Source of the DNA: Blasia pusilla
Lineage: Eukaryota; Marchantiophyta; Marchantiopsida; Blasiales
DNA length: 64,000 nucleotides
Assembly: GCA_050084515.1 (NCBI GenBank)
Contig: CM114271.1
Span: forward strand, 7,750,001-7,814,000
Reading direction: 5' to 3'
Shown one piece after another: positions 33,701-45,499 of the stretch. Below the pieces are notes generated by a model. The model had not been told where the DNA came from and did not search any database. It saw only the letters and a program-made list of their open reading frames with translations. The position numbers and the translations under genes were made by a program. How positions within the stretch are numbered: the stretch's first letter is position 1; each line of letters opens with the position of its first letter.

Positions 33701-36700
33701 GTTCTGCTGTGAGCGTTTGCCCACTTCTTTGGTTATGGTATCCACGAATGCTTTCTCATCTTGCTCCCACAGTTCAGGCCCTGCTGGGAGCTTGGATGCT
33801 TGCACAATCTCTTGAACCTTTTTCGTCCAAGATTTGGCCTGTTTTACGGGTCTTCTTTGGGTCCAGGTTTTCCCCATCACCTCTTTAGGATAGCGATGGG
33901 AGTCCATTGTCTCCAGCTGCCTCCGCCATTTCAACTTGGCGATGTCACGTCTATCCTCCAAGGGTTCCACACCTAGTTCTGATCTCACACCAACACGGGC
34001 TGTTCGTGATGAAGTTGAGATCATACCCCGAAACGCCTTCAGCTGCACAGCTTCAAGCCTATCCCTTTGTTTGGTGTCGGCATCCCACACTGCTGCCCCG
34101 TATTCCAGCGAGGGACGAATGACGAATGAACTCTAAAGAGAGAGAGGGAGAATGAATGAATAGATTTATTGTCCACGGGGACCCCACAGGGCCATGGGAC
34201 TTAGTATTGAGACTTAACAACAATTTTGGAGAGAGAGCAAGCAATTTTGGAGAGAGAGAGAGACTGTACTCATTAAGTAGTGACTGTGGTAGCCTTGCTA
34301 CCATAGACCCGGCGCCTGGTTGGACGGTGCTTGAGACTGGGATGGGTGTAGAGAGAGAAGGAAGTGAAGTAGGTACCATATGGGAGGAGGGAGACACTCT
34401 CATATAGTGTGAGTGCTGACCAAACAACGTGTTTGTGCGGAGGTTCCAAGTGTCAACCAAGAAACTCTTCACCACACCATCTACTTTACCTGATTGGGAT
34501 CCCCAATAGACATTACTTACCAGTGCAGCAGCTTTGGGCAATGAATCAAGGCTACTGAATGTGTGGAACAATTCTGGTGCTACCAGCTTAGCAATATCAG
34601 CATATGCTCTTGCTCTGTGAGTTGTGAATTTCGCGCAGGAGACCAAGTCATGACTAGAGGTTTCATCCCTATTGTCACACAAGGCGCAAGTGTTTAGTTG
34701 TGTTCCCATCCTGCTTTTCTTATGGTTCAAGGGAATTGCCCCGTTCTGAACTTGAACTTGAGCGGGGTTCCCAAGCAAGGGGTTCCCCGCAAATAGTTGT
34801 GCCTTCTCGGGATATACCGTCAAGAGAGAGAGGTCAGACATTTTCATGGCTTCCTCCATGCTGTTCTGCTGTGAGTGTTTGCCCACTGCTTTGGTTATGG
34901 TATCCACGAATGCTTTCTCATCTTGCTCCCACAGTTCAGGCCCTGCTGGGAGCTTGGAAGCTTGCACAATCTCTTGAACCTTTTTCGTCCAAGATTTGGC
35001 CTGCTTTACGGGTTTTCTGTGGGTCCAGGTTTTCCCCATCACCTCTTTAGGATAGCGATGGGAGTCCATTGTCTCCAGCTGCCTCTGCCATTTCAACATG
35101 GCAATGTCACGTCTATCCTCCAAGGGTTCCACACCTAGTTCTGATCTCACACCAACTCGGGCTGTTCGCGAAGAAGCTGACATCATACTCCGAAACGCCT
35201 TCAGCTGCACAGCTTCAAGCCTATGCCTTTGTTTGGTGTTGGCATCCGACACTGCTCCCCCATATTCCAGTGAGGGAGGAATGGTATGCAAAATGACAGA
35301 GCGCTTTACTTCTGATGTGATAGCCCTGCAGTGTAGGAATCTTGACCGACCGTTCACCTTCTTGTGGCCATTCTCAGTAGTGTTCTTAATGTGTGCATCC
35401 CACATGCAATCTTCTGAGAATTCTATGCCCAGATTGATGTATGTGGGCACACAGGCGATCTCTTGTTCGCCCCAGTACCACTGTTGGTCTTGGTCCTCCT
35501 GCTTGTCATTGAAAATCATCACACCGCACTTCAGTACATTTGCCTCCATGCCCCACATGTGACACCAGATTCTGGTCAGGGAGATCATCTCTTGGAGTTT
35601 CTTTCCTGTTTCCTCGAGGCCACCAAAGTCATCAGCAAATATGAGGGCAACAGCTTGAGGGCAACAACAGAGCTGTTGCCCACCCATATGCCTAGTCCAC
35701 TATCCTTCATTTCTTTCAATAGGGAATTCATGAAAATGTTGAAGGGGGTGGGGGAGAGCGGGCATCCTTGGGCCACTCCTTGCTTAATGTCGAATGTCCC
35801 ACTGTTTTGGCCATTCACCAGGACTCTACTCATTGTGTTCTGGTACATCTTCTCCACCACCCTCCACATTTTCCCTCTCTGCCCTGCCTTCCACAAGCTA
35901 TAAGATAGCTTGTCACGCTATACAGTGTCGTATGCCTTCTTGAGGTCCATCTTTGACTGCACCTTTCACAATCACATTAGGCTTGACTTCCCGGATCTCT
36001 TCGTTCACCGGGCTCTCAGGGTCCACGCGTTCATGGCTAGGCAGAATTAGACTCAGATTGCTAAATTCTTGCATAGTTGTGTGAAGACCAGGGACACTCA
36101 CCTGGCTCTGAGGACCACTTAGGCCCTCGCTGGTCCTTGCTCTCCCTCCAAAATTGTTGTTAAGTCTCAAAATTAAGTCCCATGGCCCTGTGGGGTCCCC
36201 ATGGACAATAAATCTATTCATTCATTCATTCTCATAGCCTTGCGACCGTAGACCCGGTGCCGTGGTTGGATGGTGCTTGAGACTGGGATGGGTGAGAGTG
36301 TGTGACGCAGTGTAGCACTGACGATGCAGGGCAAGGACGGCATTCCTGCAGAGCATCAGCGATTGATTTTTGCATGCCGAGTTGCCACACAAGAGGGTCT
36401 GTCATCCACCTGCAAGCGGAGCAGTAGGTGCCCGAGGGCAAGAGAGCGTGCGGCGACAGAATTTGTTAAAGAGTTGCGAAGTTGGAAGGCGGAACTAAAG
36501 AGTGACACCCATGTCATTTGCACACTACTCCGTCCCTTGGTGAGATTCTATGCTGGTGACTTGGGGATTGGGCCTAATAGGTCACAGTTTCAGGTTACCA
36601 TGAATTGAGCAGAATCCAGTTAGATCCTTATGAATGCTTAGTAGCAAGTTTTACCTTGGAGGTCGTTTAGGGATACATGGATTCAACGGTTGAAAAATTA

Positions 36701-39700
36701 GTTTGAGCAGAAAAGCTTGAACAGGGAAAGTAAGTCCTCCTGAATGACTTATGTCGAATAACCTTTGTTCTATATGATTGAAGCTTTTGTTGTTAGTATG
36801 AAAGAGCTTACTGGTTTAATTTTTGTCTCATCTTTGTTGAAGTTCCATCCCAGTAGGCTTCCTGATTTGAATTTCCTTTTGAGTTTTGGTCCTTCTTCCT
36901 TCAGGAAGCAACCATGTAATTCTTCTTTGTGCAATCATCGCACCTGCATGGATCCATTTCTGGGACCTTCCAATTAGCTGCACAATTGTGCACTGATTTT
37001 ATGTTCATTTGAATGGTTTTATGTTTCATAAATTTCATAAATGTTTCTTGTTAGAATGAAGGTTTTTGGAAATAATCTAGGTTTTTCCTGCTTAGAGCAA
37101 AATTTGGATAAAAATTTACTATTGTCGGTGAAACAGGTTGCAGCAGAGGATGATAAAATAGCATCACATCTTTATTGTCAAACTGCCCGAGAGCTCCGTG
37201 AGATTGGCAGTAAGTTGGCTTCCCCGAGTAACCTACAGGTTGATTTGTGGACAAGGTTAGATTCTGTGTGTAATCCATGCATCACAAAGTATCCATGATA
37301 AAGGTGATAGAGAATATTATCTTTGAAGATAATATCAACTGAATCTGCACCTGCTGAAAGGTTAACTGGCAAGAAGATTTCTCAGGGAGTGGTCTTAGTG
37401 GGTTGCTTGTAATTGTAGATGTGACTGGTATGTAAGACAGTTGTCAAATAGGACTAGTGAATGTGGTGATGATCCCAGACTGCCTCTTGTTACAGGAGAT
37501 CTTTCTACAATGCAGTCTGGCCAGCATGCCTTTCCCATGATATTCTGAAATTTGTCAATTCTTCTAAATTCAAAATTTCCCAAGATGAAATAGAACTGAA
37601 GGATTGTTAAAGACCTCCCTTGATTGGATTGTGGGTATAGACGAATAGACATACAAGTCCACTAATAAACCAGGATGAATAATTCTTTGATGGTTTGATC
37701 TGGATGCAGTTCCTTGCAATGTGTATTATTTATTCTTTGATAAGTTAGAGGCCCCACAGGAGAAAGACAAGTGCTACAAAGCCACAAACAGCTTAAATAT
37801 TCAGGTATGTACTGGAGTGATTGTTATTCTGTAATTCTACAAGAATCAGAATCTCTTACATCTACGAGGGACCAGGGCTTTGTGGGGCCATACAATGGAT
37901 TTAAGATGCTTTCCAGTGGACTCCAAGGATGACATAACCTTGAATTACTTCTGACCCTAAAGTCTTATTTGACTTGGTATCTTGACATATTTGAACTTCT
38001 TCTTTCCTCTCTTACTATGCTGAGTAAATTAGAGAGCAATCACAGTGTTTTGTTAAAAAGTGTCCTGCTGAACAATCCACCTGATAGAAGCAGATGTTGA
38101 CCTCAAAACAACCGGAGTTCTCACATTGCAGATGCTGCTAACTGTTTTGGGTTAGCACAGATAGACAAGGATTTTCAGTCCAAAAGTTTCCAAATCGATC
38201 TCTTTGGGCGACTGAATGGACGGGACCTTCCTCAGCCTTTCATTTACCGAATGAATGGAGGAGAGGTTGCAGCACAGATGTCAATGCATGAGCAAACGGT
38301 AAGAACTCATGTATTCGAAGTGTTTAAATCTTACATGACGTCAATTGTGTCTTGTGCAGCCTAGGCAAATTGGCTGACCAGTTATGTTTCCTCTCCAGTG
38401 CACTTTTGATACCTTTTATTGCTGTGCAGTTGTTGTCAAGTAGCTAGCAGAAATTCTGTATTAGAGCTGTTAGAATGCCGCAGTTTGTGTTTCCTTGGTT
38501 ATGCAGCCTACTATGCAGTGTGGGTAGGTCCATGACACCTAAATGTTTAAGGTTTTGAATATCATCAAGACCCCAATCAACAGCATTTAACACTGATTGT
38601 AGTTCCTACTAGCTGGCTACGAGTTTCATGACTGTTATCTGAAAGCAGCCCTCTGCGTTATGCACTCTAGTGTACTTGCATTGGGATTTATGTTCACTTA
38701 GCTTCAGTAAAACGGGGGCTTTGGACAGGCGAAGTATAGGCAGGGGCATCAGATGCGTCACCGTCTGGGACTGAGTACTCAATCTGTTGGAAAGGGAGTG
38801 GAGGGTAGAGATGTCTTAGCGGCAATGGAGAATGATCGCTCAGTGAATGGCTATTATGGGAGTGAGCATCCTGCGGACCACCATATTCGATGTGGGAAGG
38901 TATGATCTATTGACTTCAGCTGTGATGTTCATATTTTCTTGACAAAATGTGTAGGTTAGTTGTTTTTTCAATTTGGTTTTTTCGTCAAGTAGAATCCAGG
39001 ACTGGCTGACATGGACCCTGGGGGCATGTCAGAGGAATTTGCTGTAAGAGTCCTGTAAAGCTGGTCCTTTGGGGTTTCTACATCTTAATACATGCATATG
39101 ACTGAGTGGCTTTTGCCAATTCCAGGGTCGTGAAGGACTTGAAGTTACTGCGCATGTCTCCAAGGATCATCCTCACCAACTCAAGTAGGATTGTGTGCTC
39201 ACACAATGTGTCTTTCTTAGTTCCTTTGGAAAATTTTCCTGCTTAAAATGTCGTATGTGTTGAAACTGTAAATTTGAAGGCTAGTTCTAGAAACCACATG
39301 GAATAGGTGGGGTTTCTTGACTTTGAAAATTTCTTGTACACCTCTCGGTAACCTTGACTACTTCATTTATTCTTGTGATTGAAACAGGCGTTTGGTCCTA
39401 ACAGTCATCCAGGTTCCTGTAAACCCCCTGAAAAGACCGGAGCAGTTAGCAACTCGTGGTCCTGCATTTCAGCCGGTGTGTGAAGGAAGATGTGAAGGAA
39501 GTAAAGCAGGTCTTCAAAAGGATGCAAATAGGTGTTGTGTGCTATCACCTAATGGAAGCTCTCATAAAAGTGAGATCTTGTTTGATAGCCATAAGACCAC
39601 AGGACCATCTGAAAGTCCGGTTCCTTTCAAGGACAGTGTCCATAATGCTTCGCATGCTTCAGATGTCTCTCCATCACCTGAATGCACGGTGATGGAATCT

Positions 39701-42700
39701 AAGAAGGGTGATGGGAAAGTCAGGGATGGGGGTACTGGATTGAGTGAGACTTGCCCAGAAACTTCACCAGGTACTCAGGAAGCTGGTGTGAAGACTGCTA
39801 CTAAGAAGAAGAAGAAGAAGAAAGGCAGACGAAATACGCGGAGCGCAATAGAAAACATGAACACAGTCTCTCCTAAAGTGAAAGAGTCTGTGCACGTTGC
39901 GACAGGTGATAGCCTTCCTTCTAATGGAAGCGGTGGTTTTGTTGGGAACGGCAGTGATCACATTATCCCTCATGACTATCCAAGAGGATCGCTTGAGAAG
40001 GTACATGTTGGCAACAAAAGATTCTCGCATGTAAAACAGGATGGGATGAAGATGTGTACAGGCGAGGACCAGGATTTCCGTGGAGAAGTGAGTCAGAGTT
40101 TGCATGGTGAAACCTGGTGCCGTCTGACCTCCTCGATGGTGCGGTATATAAGTGAAGGCTGTGTTTTGGAAAAGTCCTCGCAAGCAATTGAAGGGATCCA
40201 GGATGACTTGCTTGGAAAAATTCCACAAGATGTCTTTGATTTGAAATCAGAGCAAACTCGTTTTGCTCTGAAGAAAGAGTCTAAGAACGTGGAAATTTTA
40301 GATATGATCGCAAATGCTACACATATGGAGGAAGATACCAAGGATGCAGGACAGGGTTGTAGTAATGTCAGTGAAGAAACATCATCATCGAGTCCCAGTA
40401 GAGAGAAGTCAAAATTCAGGAATCCACTGGCATGCGGGACTAGTCCACATCACACTGTGTCAACCTCAAATGGTCTCTCTGAGAGGTTAAATTTATTACA
40501 TGTGTCTGGACATGAGAATCCTACATTGATGGATTGGGATTCTGAGTATTCCTCAACTTCAGCCAAGTTATCTGGTTGTTGTGAGGGATCACACTTGCCT
40601 TTAAGGGAATTAGTAGGAAATGTGGAAGTGCATAATGATTCGAAAGAGCAGGTCAGCTACTCTGACTCAAAGGTTAGTGCCCGGGGTGGTCAAAGCACTA
40701 GTGGTGCCGGAGGGAGAAATGGACGGGGCAGTGCAGAAGGCAGTAGCAATAGAAGCTGTGGAAGGGGTTCTGAGGATCGAAGAGGCACAAATGGATACCA
40801 CGGGGGAGGACAGGGATCCAGTGGTAGCGGTCATGGAAGTGGACCTGGTGGTAGTGGCATGGGTGGTGGCAGTGGAGGTTCAGGAGGAAATGGAAATCGA
40901 GGAGGTGGTAGCAGTGCAGATGGTTGGGATGGTCGTTCTACTGATAATAATGGTGGAACTGGAAGTAAGGAAGGAGATGGTGACGAAAGACATAGACCTC
41001 CCTTCCAAACGGGAAGCAATGGGGAAGCACCAAGTGATTCGTCACAGAGGAAGAAAGCGCTGAGCCCCCTGGAGCATCAACTTACTAATGCGAGAAAAAT
41101 GACTATTGGGGCTGGAGAGGTACTTTCAAATGGAATTAGCAACAGTGTTGGTACTATTGCTTCAACTAGTGGGACTGGTAAGGAAAATTTAAATTCCTAC
41201 TGGCAAAAAGTACAAAAACCTTGTGACGGAGAAGAAATTGCTGAGCCAGAAGAGATGATGGATGTTCTTGGTCCTTCTCAGAACAATTGCAGGACAGAGT
41301 CAGATGAGGTTATGTTTGGTGGTAGAGTTGATTTGAGGTTTCATCCTTCGTCCACTCACCTGAAAGGTCATCTTCAGGATGAACGCTCTCCTTGTAGAGA
41401 AGATGCTCTTGAACACATGAGCGTGACTGCAGGTGATGATTCTCATGAGCAAGGAAGTATGCTTGAAGATTTGGGGATGGTTGTGAAACCAAGCATGATC
41501 TCTTGGTTGATTGATCATGATGTCATGTCCAGTTCCAGTCTCTCTGGTCATGCTAGAGATTTCCAGATGTCTATAGCTTTGAGTGGGCAAGCGAAGGGTT
41601 CATGGCAGAGAAAACTGGTTTCTGAAGATTGTCAACCCACTCATAAAGTTGCGTCAGAAGGTTTGCAACATGTTGGTCCTTCAAGGGGGCAGGTAAATGT
41701 CAGGCAGTTAAGTGTAAGGTCCCTGAAAAATGGTGCTCTTGTCAGAGGCCAGATATCTGAAACTCAATTTATTAGTCACACTAGATCTTTCTCAGCTCCT
41801 TCCACTCCCCACGATTTTGAGGATAACTTCTCTGAAAATGGAGACCTGAGTTACTATCAACAAACAAGGCAACTGCAAGTAGTCTCACATCAGCCAGTTG
41901 TGTCAGGTACAGCCAGACAAATAGAACAGGCAATGAGTCAAGGGTCTCATGTTCGACCACAATCAAACAACACTTCATCCTTAGTGCAGCCGGGAGAAGC
42001 GAAGTCAGGTTCGGATGATGCAGTTCCAAAAATGCTCTCATGGAAAGGTCGGAAAGTTAATGGAGAACAAGAAAGGCCAGCACCAAGAGAAAAGTTTTTG
42101 GGAGACAGAGAGCGGAGTACGCATTGTGCTCAAAAGTGGGTTCCTGTTGAACCCAAGAGTGGGGGACTTGGTAAGGGATTCAATAGTCAGTTAAAGTCGT
42201 CCACAAATGTACCTATCGGGACCTCAGCCGAGAACATCAGCAGAGAAAGTAAGGAGGAAGAGGGAGATGTTGTGGACTTTAAACAAAGGGGAGTGATTGA
42301 CAATGGCAGTTCTTGTAGCTCATCACCTTCAAAATCTTCAAGGCAGGTCCTACATGTTGGCTCCAAAGGGTCAGACTCAGAGGAAAGAGCTGCATATCCC
42401 ATTGAACTTTCTGTAGATAATCAAGTTCCCTCTGGGCATGTGGAACAGGCCAATCTGCGGAACCTTCTTCCGAAGGAAAGGATAGTGGATAGTCCACTTA
42501 GCCACCTTGGACCTAGCATGGATAGTCCATTAGGCAGGATGTCTGTAAAACCTGAACTCATGAAATCTCTGAGATCTTCCGAGCGAAAGTGCTTTGTGAA
42601 ATCAGATGAGACACATAGGGAGAGTAGTGGAGCTTTTAGACCAGACTTATTACCTGAACAAAAGGAAACAAGGGAAGCTGCAAAGGCAGTCTTGGATGCA

Positions 42701-44726
42701 GTCTATGTCTCCTGTAGGAATCGAGGAGCATCAGAGAGGGTTGCGCAAATGGTCGGATGCCCCATGGCGCAGTTTGAGAAAGTCCTAATAGCTGTGGCGC
42801 CATCATTTGTTCCTGAGATTCCTACACCAGATTCTGTATCTTTCTGTAGGGGTTTGCAGGAGTTTGATAGTTCATGCATTAGTGGTTTTGAAGGAGCTGT
42901 GATGTCAAAGGAATCATGTTCATCAAGAGAGGATGATGTTTCAATTAGTAGATTTGGGCTTTCAAACACTCCCTTGTCTTCAGTTTGGCAGTGGTTCGAG
43001 GAGCCTAGTTACTACGGGGTTGAAGTTAGGGCTCTAGATTCACAAAGAGCTTACAGGGATGGTGGAGATGACGAGCAGTTTCTTGCTTACTATGTACCTT
43101 ACTTGTCGGGCTTGCAACTTTTTGGACACTCGTCTCATCTTGAAAATGATTACAGAAGCAGAGTTGAGGGTGCTAGCATAAGTGTAAAGCCAGTGTCTTC
43201 TCCAAATTCCCAACCTAGATCGTTTTCTGGTATGAGTGTCCTGGCAACCCTTTTCCCTACACCGGGAAAAGTTGATGAGTCGAACTTACATCAATGGCCA
43301 GATTACTGCCCTGCTTCTGGACAGGCATGCCCATCTACAAGAAGTGAGAGTCCTTTAGATGTCCATCTCATTTATGAGTTTTTTGATGCCGATCAGCCAC
43401 AAATGCGCCAGCCATTATTCCCAAAGTAAGTAGGCTTCTAGACTCTGGAATTGAAGTTTTTGAATACTTTCATGAGGTTTCTTTTGTGAAAAACCTTTGT
43501 CCTAACTTTTTTGGAAGATCTTCACCTGTTTCTGGGATTTTGTCTGAGACAGGGTTTTGGATATGATTGGGATAGACTTGATCTAATTTAAAGGTGGATG
43601 AATTCCAGAGTGAAAGATTTAATGAAGGGCGTCACCAGTCTAAACTCCCATAGCAGTGGTAGTGCAACAGCCTTGGAGAACTTAAGCTTGGGTGATATCC
43701 ACCCTGCGTCATGGTGAGTGTTAGTCAGACTGTACCTTTGTTCTACAGGAGGTTGGGCCAATTGATGGTAGATTGCTTACATTGAAGGTACAAAGTTAAG
43801 ATGGTGATGAGGCCTCATTGGGACATGACTGGTAGATTTGGGTGTGGAATGCAGCAGTAATTGTTGAAGTTGTTACTTGCTAATGTCAATATCTTCAGTG
43901 TATCTCTTCTATTCATGCAGGGAGAACAGTAATCTGTCGCACTGGCTCTGTTATCTACGTGACTTGGTGAAGCTTTTTCTGTGCTGATGTGAAAACCATG
44001 TTGTGCAGGTTTGCCGTTGCTTGGTATCCCATTTACCGGATATCTGAAGGACCTTTGAGAGCAGTGTTTTTGACATATCACTCATTCAATCATTTTACTC
44101 CCACAAGCAGGTTGTTTTGTGCAACGAGTGGTGGTGCTGACATCGATGATACAAGCAGCATATCGTTACCAGTAGTTGGTTTGGAGTGTTACAATATTCA
44201 GGTGAGTCAGCTTCATGGATTATTGCGTGTGGAGTTGAGTTGTGCTGAAAATGGTAGATGTCATCTGTACCAAGGTATGGGCTAGTTTTAATAATCTCGA
44301 CAAGGGTTGGTCGTCTCTTTGAGGTTTGCGGATGGTCCCCTCTTGCTTCAATTTTGATGTAAGATGTTTTTGTTGTATCTTATGTTGCTTCTCCATCTGA
44401 TCCTGTGAACTTCACACCTACTTAAAATACTTGTGGTGATGGTTAATCCTGTGTGATCACAGGCTGAGCCATGGTTATCCATGGTGAGCAGCTTCAAGGA
44501 GGCTAGTAAAAATATGGAAAGGTTTCCAGTGAACCCTGCCCAATGTTTGGATGATCGGATTAGCTCTTTGAAGGCGGTGGCTGCGGTGATGGCGAAAGGA
44601 ATACCTCATGGGAAGGCCCTCAGTTCTGCAGACAGTAGTAGTAGTAGTAGTAATCACAACAGTAGTAGTGGGTCAAGCAAGTTTAAACACTCTGATTATG
44701 AATTTTTTTTAAAGCGACGGCGATGA
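30251..44726 (+). CDS. Host gene: ubiquitin-like segment, Gly/Ser-rich middle, C-terminal DUF789
   Basis: Exons by splice site and phase: 30251-30295 (tentative start), 30430-30480, 36330-36593, 37137-37209, 37710-37804, 38161-38298, 38729-38899, 38993-39043, 39126-39184, 39388-43425, 43594-43713, 44009-44201 and 44463-44726. Exons 2-3 join into a ubiquitin-like stretch (VENWKRQIQ, then GKDGIPAEHQRLIFA). The 4-kb exon holds a Lys-run (KKKKKKGRR, NLS-like) near 39805 and a Gly/Ser-rich tract at 40680-41000. DUF789 begins with SSVWQWFEEPSYYGVEV near 42975 and continues with LIYEFFDADQPQMRQPLF and WFAVAWYPIYRI. It ends DYEFFLKRRR. DUF789 has no known biochemical role that I can state. The exons from 37137 on are well supported; the first three, and that they belong to this gene, are less certain. 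Confidence 0.75.
30532..30660 (-). mobile_element. Two LINE-A 3' tail fragments in tandem
   Basis: GGGCCTGCTTTAGCCTGGCGACCATGG (about 30550) and GTACTCATTGAGTACTGCCTG (about 30605) are variants of the LINE-A 3' end (TACTCATTAAGTAGTGCCTG..AGCCTTGCGACCATAGACC) seen at 30757-30800. They lie in the intron of the DUF789 gene. Confidence 0.55.
30673..30752. repeat. (CA)40 microsatellite at the LINE-A 3' end
   Basis: Eighty bases of uninterrupted CA. On the minus strand it directly follows the LINE-A end (..GAGTACAGTC, then TGTGTG), so it sits where a LINE 3' tail would be. Other copies end in GA/CT-rich tracts at the same point. Confidence 0.95.
30753..31735 (-). mobile_element. LINE-A copy 3, 5'-truncated with internal deletions
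   Basis: It begins inside the RT domain just after motif B (SPPTLFNILVNSLLEEMED) and runs to the 3' zinc-finger region (CALCDNGDETSSHYLVSCAKF, a C-x2-C-x8-H-x4-C pattern) and the 3' end. Compared with copy 1, pieces between motif C and the C-terminal third are missing. Lies in the intron at 30481-36329. Confidence 0.75.
31737..33218 (-). mobile_element. LINE-B, 5'-truncated at RT motif B
   Basis: A different LINE family. It starts at GVKQGCPLSPTLFGLYIDKLE (motif B), then LLYADDIVLMSRTAHGLQ (catalytic Y-A-D-D), a long thumb region and a C-terminal CRFCNSGLVDDEHHYLSDC zinc-finger-like motif. The coding frame runs 33218-32789 and, after a shift, 32855-31836. The 3' end carries ..GGACAATACATCTATGCATTCATTC, a short ATTC-type tail. 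It is joined in frame to the end of LINE-A copy 2 at 33218. Confidence 0.8.
33219..34128 (-). mobile_element. LINE-A copy 2, truncated at both ends
   Basis: It starts in the thumb region (AAVWDADTKQRDRLEAVQLK) and includes RSELGVEPLEDRRDIAKLKW, WTKKVQEIVQASKLPAGPEL and the zinc-finger-like CALCDNGDETSSHDLVSC. It stops at HSHYMRVS where LINE-B begins. The frame is open across the whole copy and into LINE-B, giving a 433-codon chimeric frame (34090-32789). Confidence 0.8.
34147..34262 (-). mobile_element. LINE-B 3' tail fragment
   Basis: About 110 bp matching the LINE-B 3' end, finishing ..GGACAATAAATCTATTCATTCATTC on the minus strand. It is wedged between the 3' end of LINE-A copy 1 and the 5' end of LINE-A copy 2. 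Confidence 0.75.
34263..35955 (-). mobile_element. LINE-A copy 1, from RT motif A to the 3' end
   Basis: It starts at MDLKKAYDTV (motif A) and continues with SGTFDIKQGVAQGCPLSPT (motif B). After a frameshift come ALIFADDFGG (motif C, F-A-D-D), the thumb and connection, the zinc-finger-like CALCDNRDETSSHDLVSC, and a 3' end with CCATCCCAGTCTCAAGCACC. A 542-codon frame covers 35687-34059, running into neighbouring fragments. Five-prime truncation at motif A is typical of LINE insertion. Confidence 0.8.
35957..36232 (+). mobile_element. LINE-B 3' fragment, plus orientation
   Basis: An inverted counterpart of 31737-32010 with clear similarity, ending ..GGACAATAAATCTATTCATTCATTCATTC at 36197-36229. 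It lies head-to-head against the 5' end of LINE-A copy 1. Confidence 0.8.
36234..36298 (-). mobile_element. LINE-A 3' tail fragment
   Basis: CATAGCCTTGCGACCGTAGACC..GGTGCTTGAGACTGGGATGGG matches the LINE-A 3' end. It ends about 30 bp before the exon at 36330, so the repeat mass reaches almost to the splice acceptor. Confidence 0.7.
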
Positions 44727-45499
44727 GGCAGGTGTACAGAATGAAGAAGCATTGTAGACAAGGCACATTCTTTTCCTCAAAATTGGGGTTGTAAATTTTT
44801 TTCCCTTGCCTGACAGGTAGCCCTAACCATGTCCCAGTTGCAAGCCTTGAAGTTTTGTGGTAGTCCATTCCATGATGGCCTGCATTCTTGAGACATGTCA
44901 GGAGAAGAACTGCAACTTTTTGGGTGTGAATGGCAGCCCAGCGGTCCGTGTTTTTTTGTAAAGTAAAAGAGAGTAGATCAGTCGGTGAGACAGACATTGT
45001 TTCATTCATTACAGTTTAAAAAAGCTCTTCCAAAGCTGGAAACAGCAAGACGAAAGGACTTTCCAATCAGTCATTAGCTATGTGGCAAATATGTGGAAGG
45101 ACACAAGCTGGAGGCCCTCAAAGTGCCAGGGTAGAGTGTCCATCGGAATGTCTGATTCTTGTACCTCATACTGTCCTTGTGGTCATTGAGCGGTGACATC
45201 AAATGTAGCTTTGTGTTAGCCAGGTTGCTATTTTGTGTGCCTTTTTTCGGAGATACTCCAATTAGGCGAGTATTTCTCAATAAGTGATTCTAAACTGTGA
45301 GTGCTTGTTTGAAGAGATGAAAGTCTCCATGATCCTGTAGTCTGGTCGGGAGTGGATTCCTGTAGATATTGTTCGAATGATTAGGGGTCTCAGGATGATT
45401 ACCAAAATCTGCCATTGTGCAACCAAAAGGAGAAATCTTCTTGCATACTTCACGTCTCTGAAACTATTGTGCAATCCCCACTTGCACATTTTAGATCTA
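44727..45499. other. 3' flank of the DUF789 gene
   Basis: Probably holds the 3' UTR. I see no further gene. A canonical AATAAA is not evident close to the stop. Confidence 0.4.

Noticed and set aside
38132-38160. Earlier acceptor for the exon ending at 38298
   Set aside because: Use of the CAG at 38131 would put an in-frame TAG into the protein given the preceding phase; the acceptor at 38160 keeps the frame.
40620-41063. A 147-codon frame rich in Glu, Val and Met on the plus strand
   Set aside because: It is the shifted frame of the Gly/Ser-rich tract in the DUF789 gene, whose GGN codons produce such a shadow.
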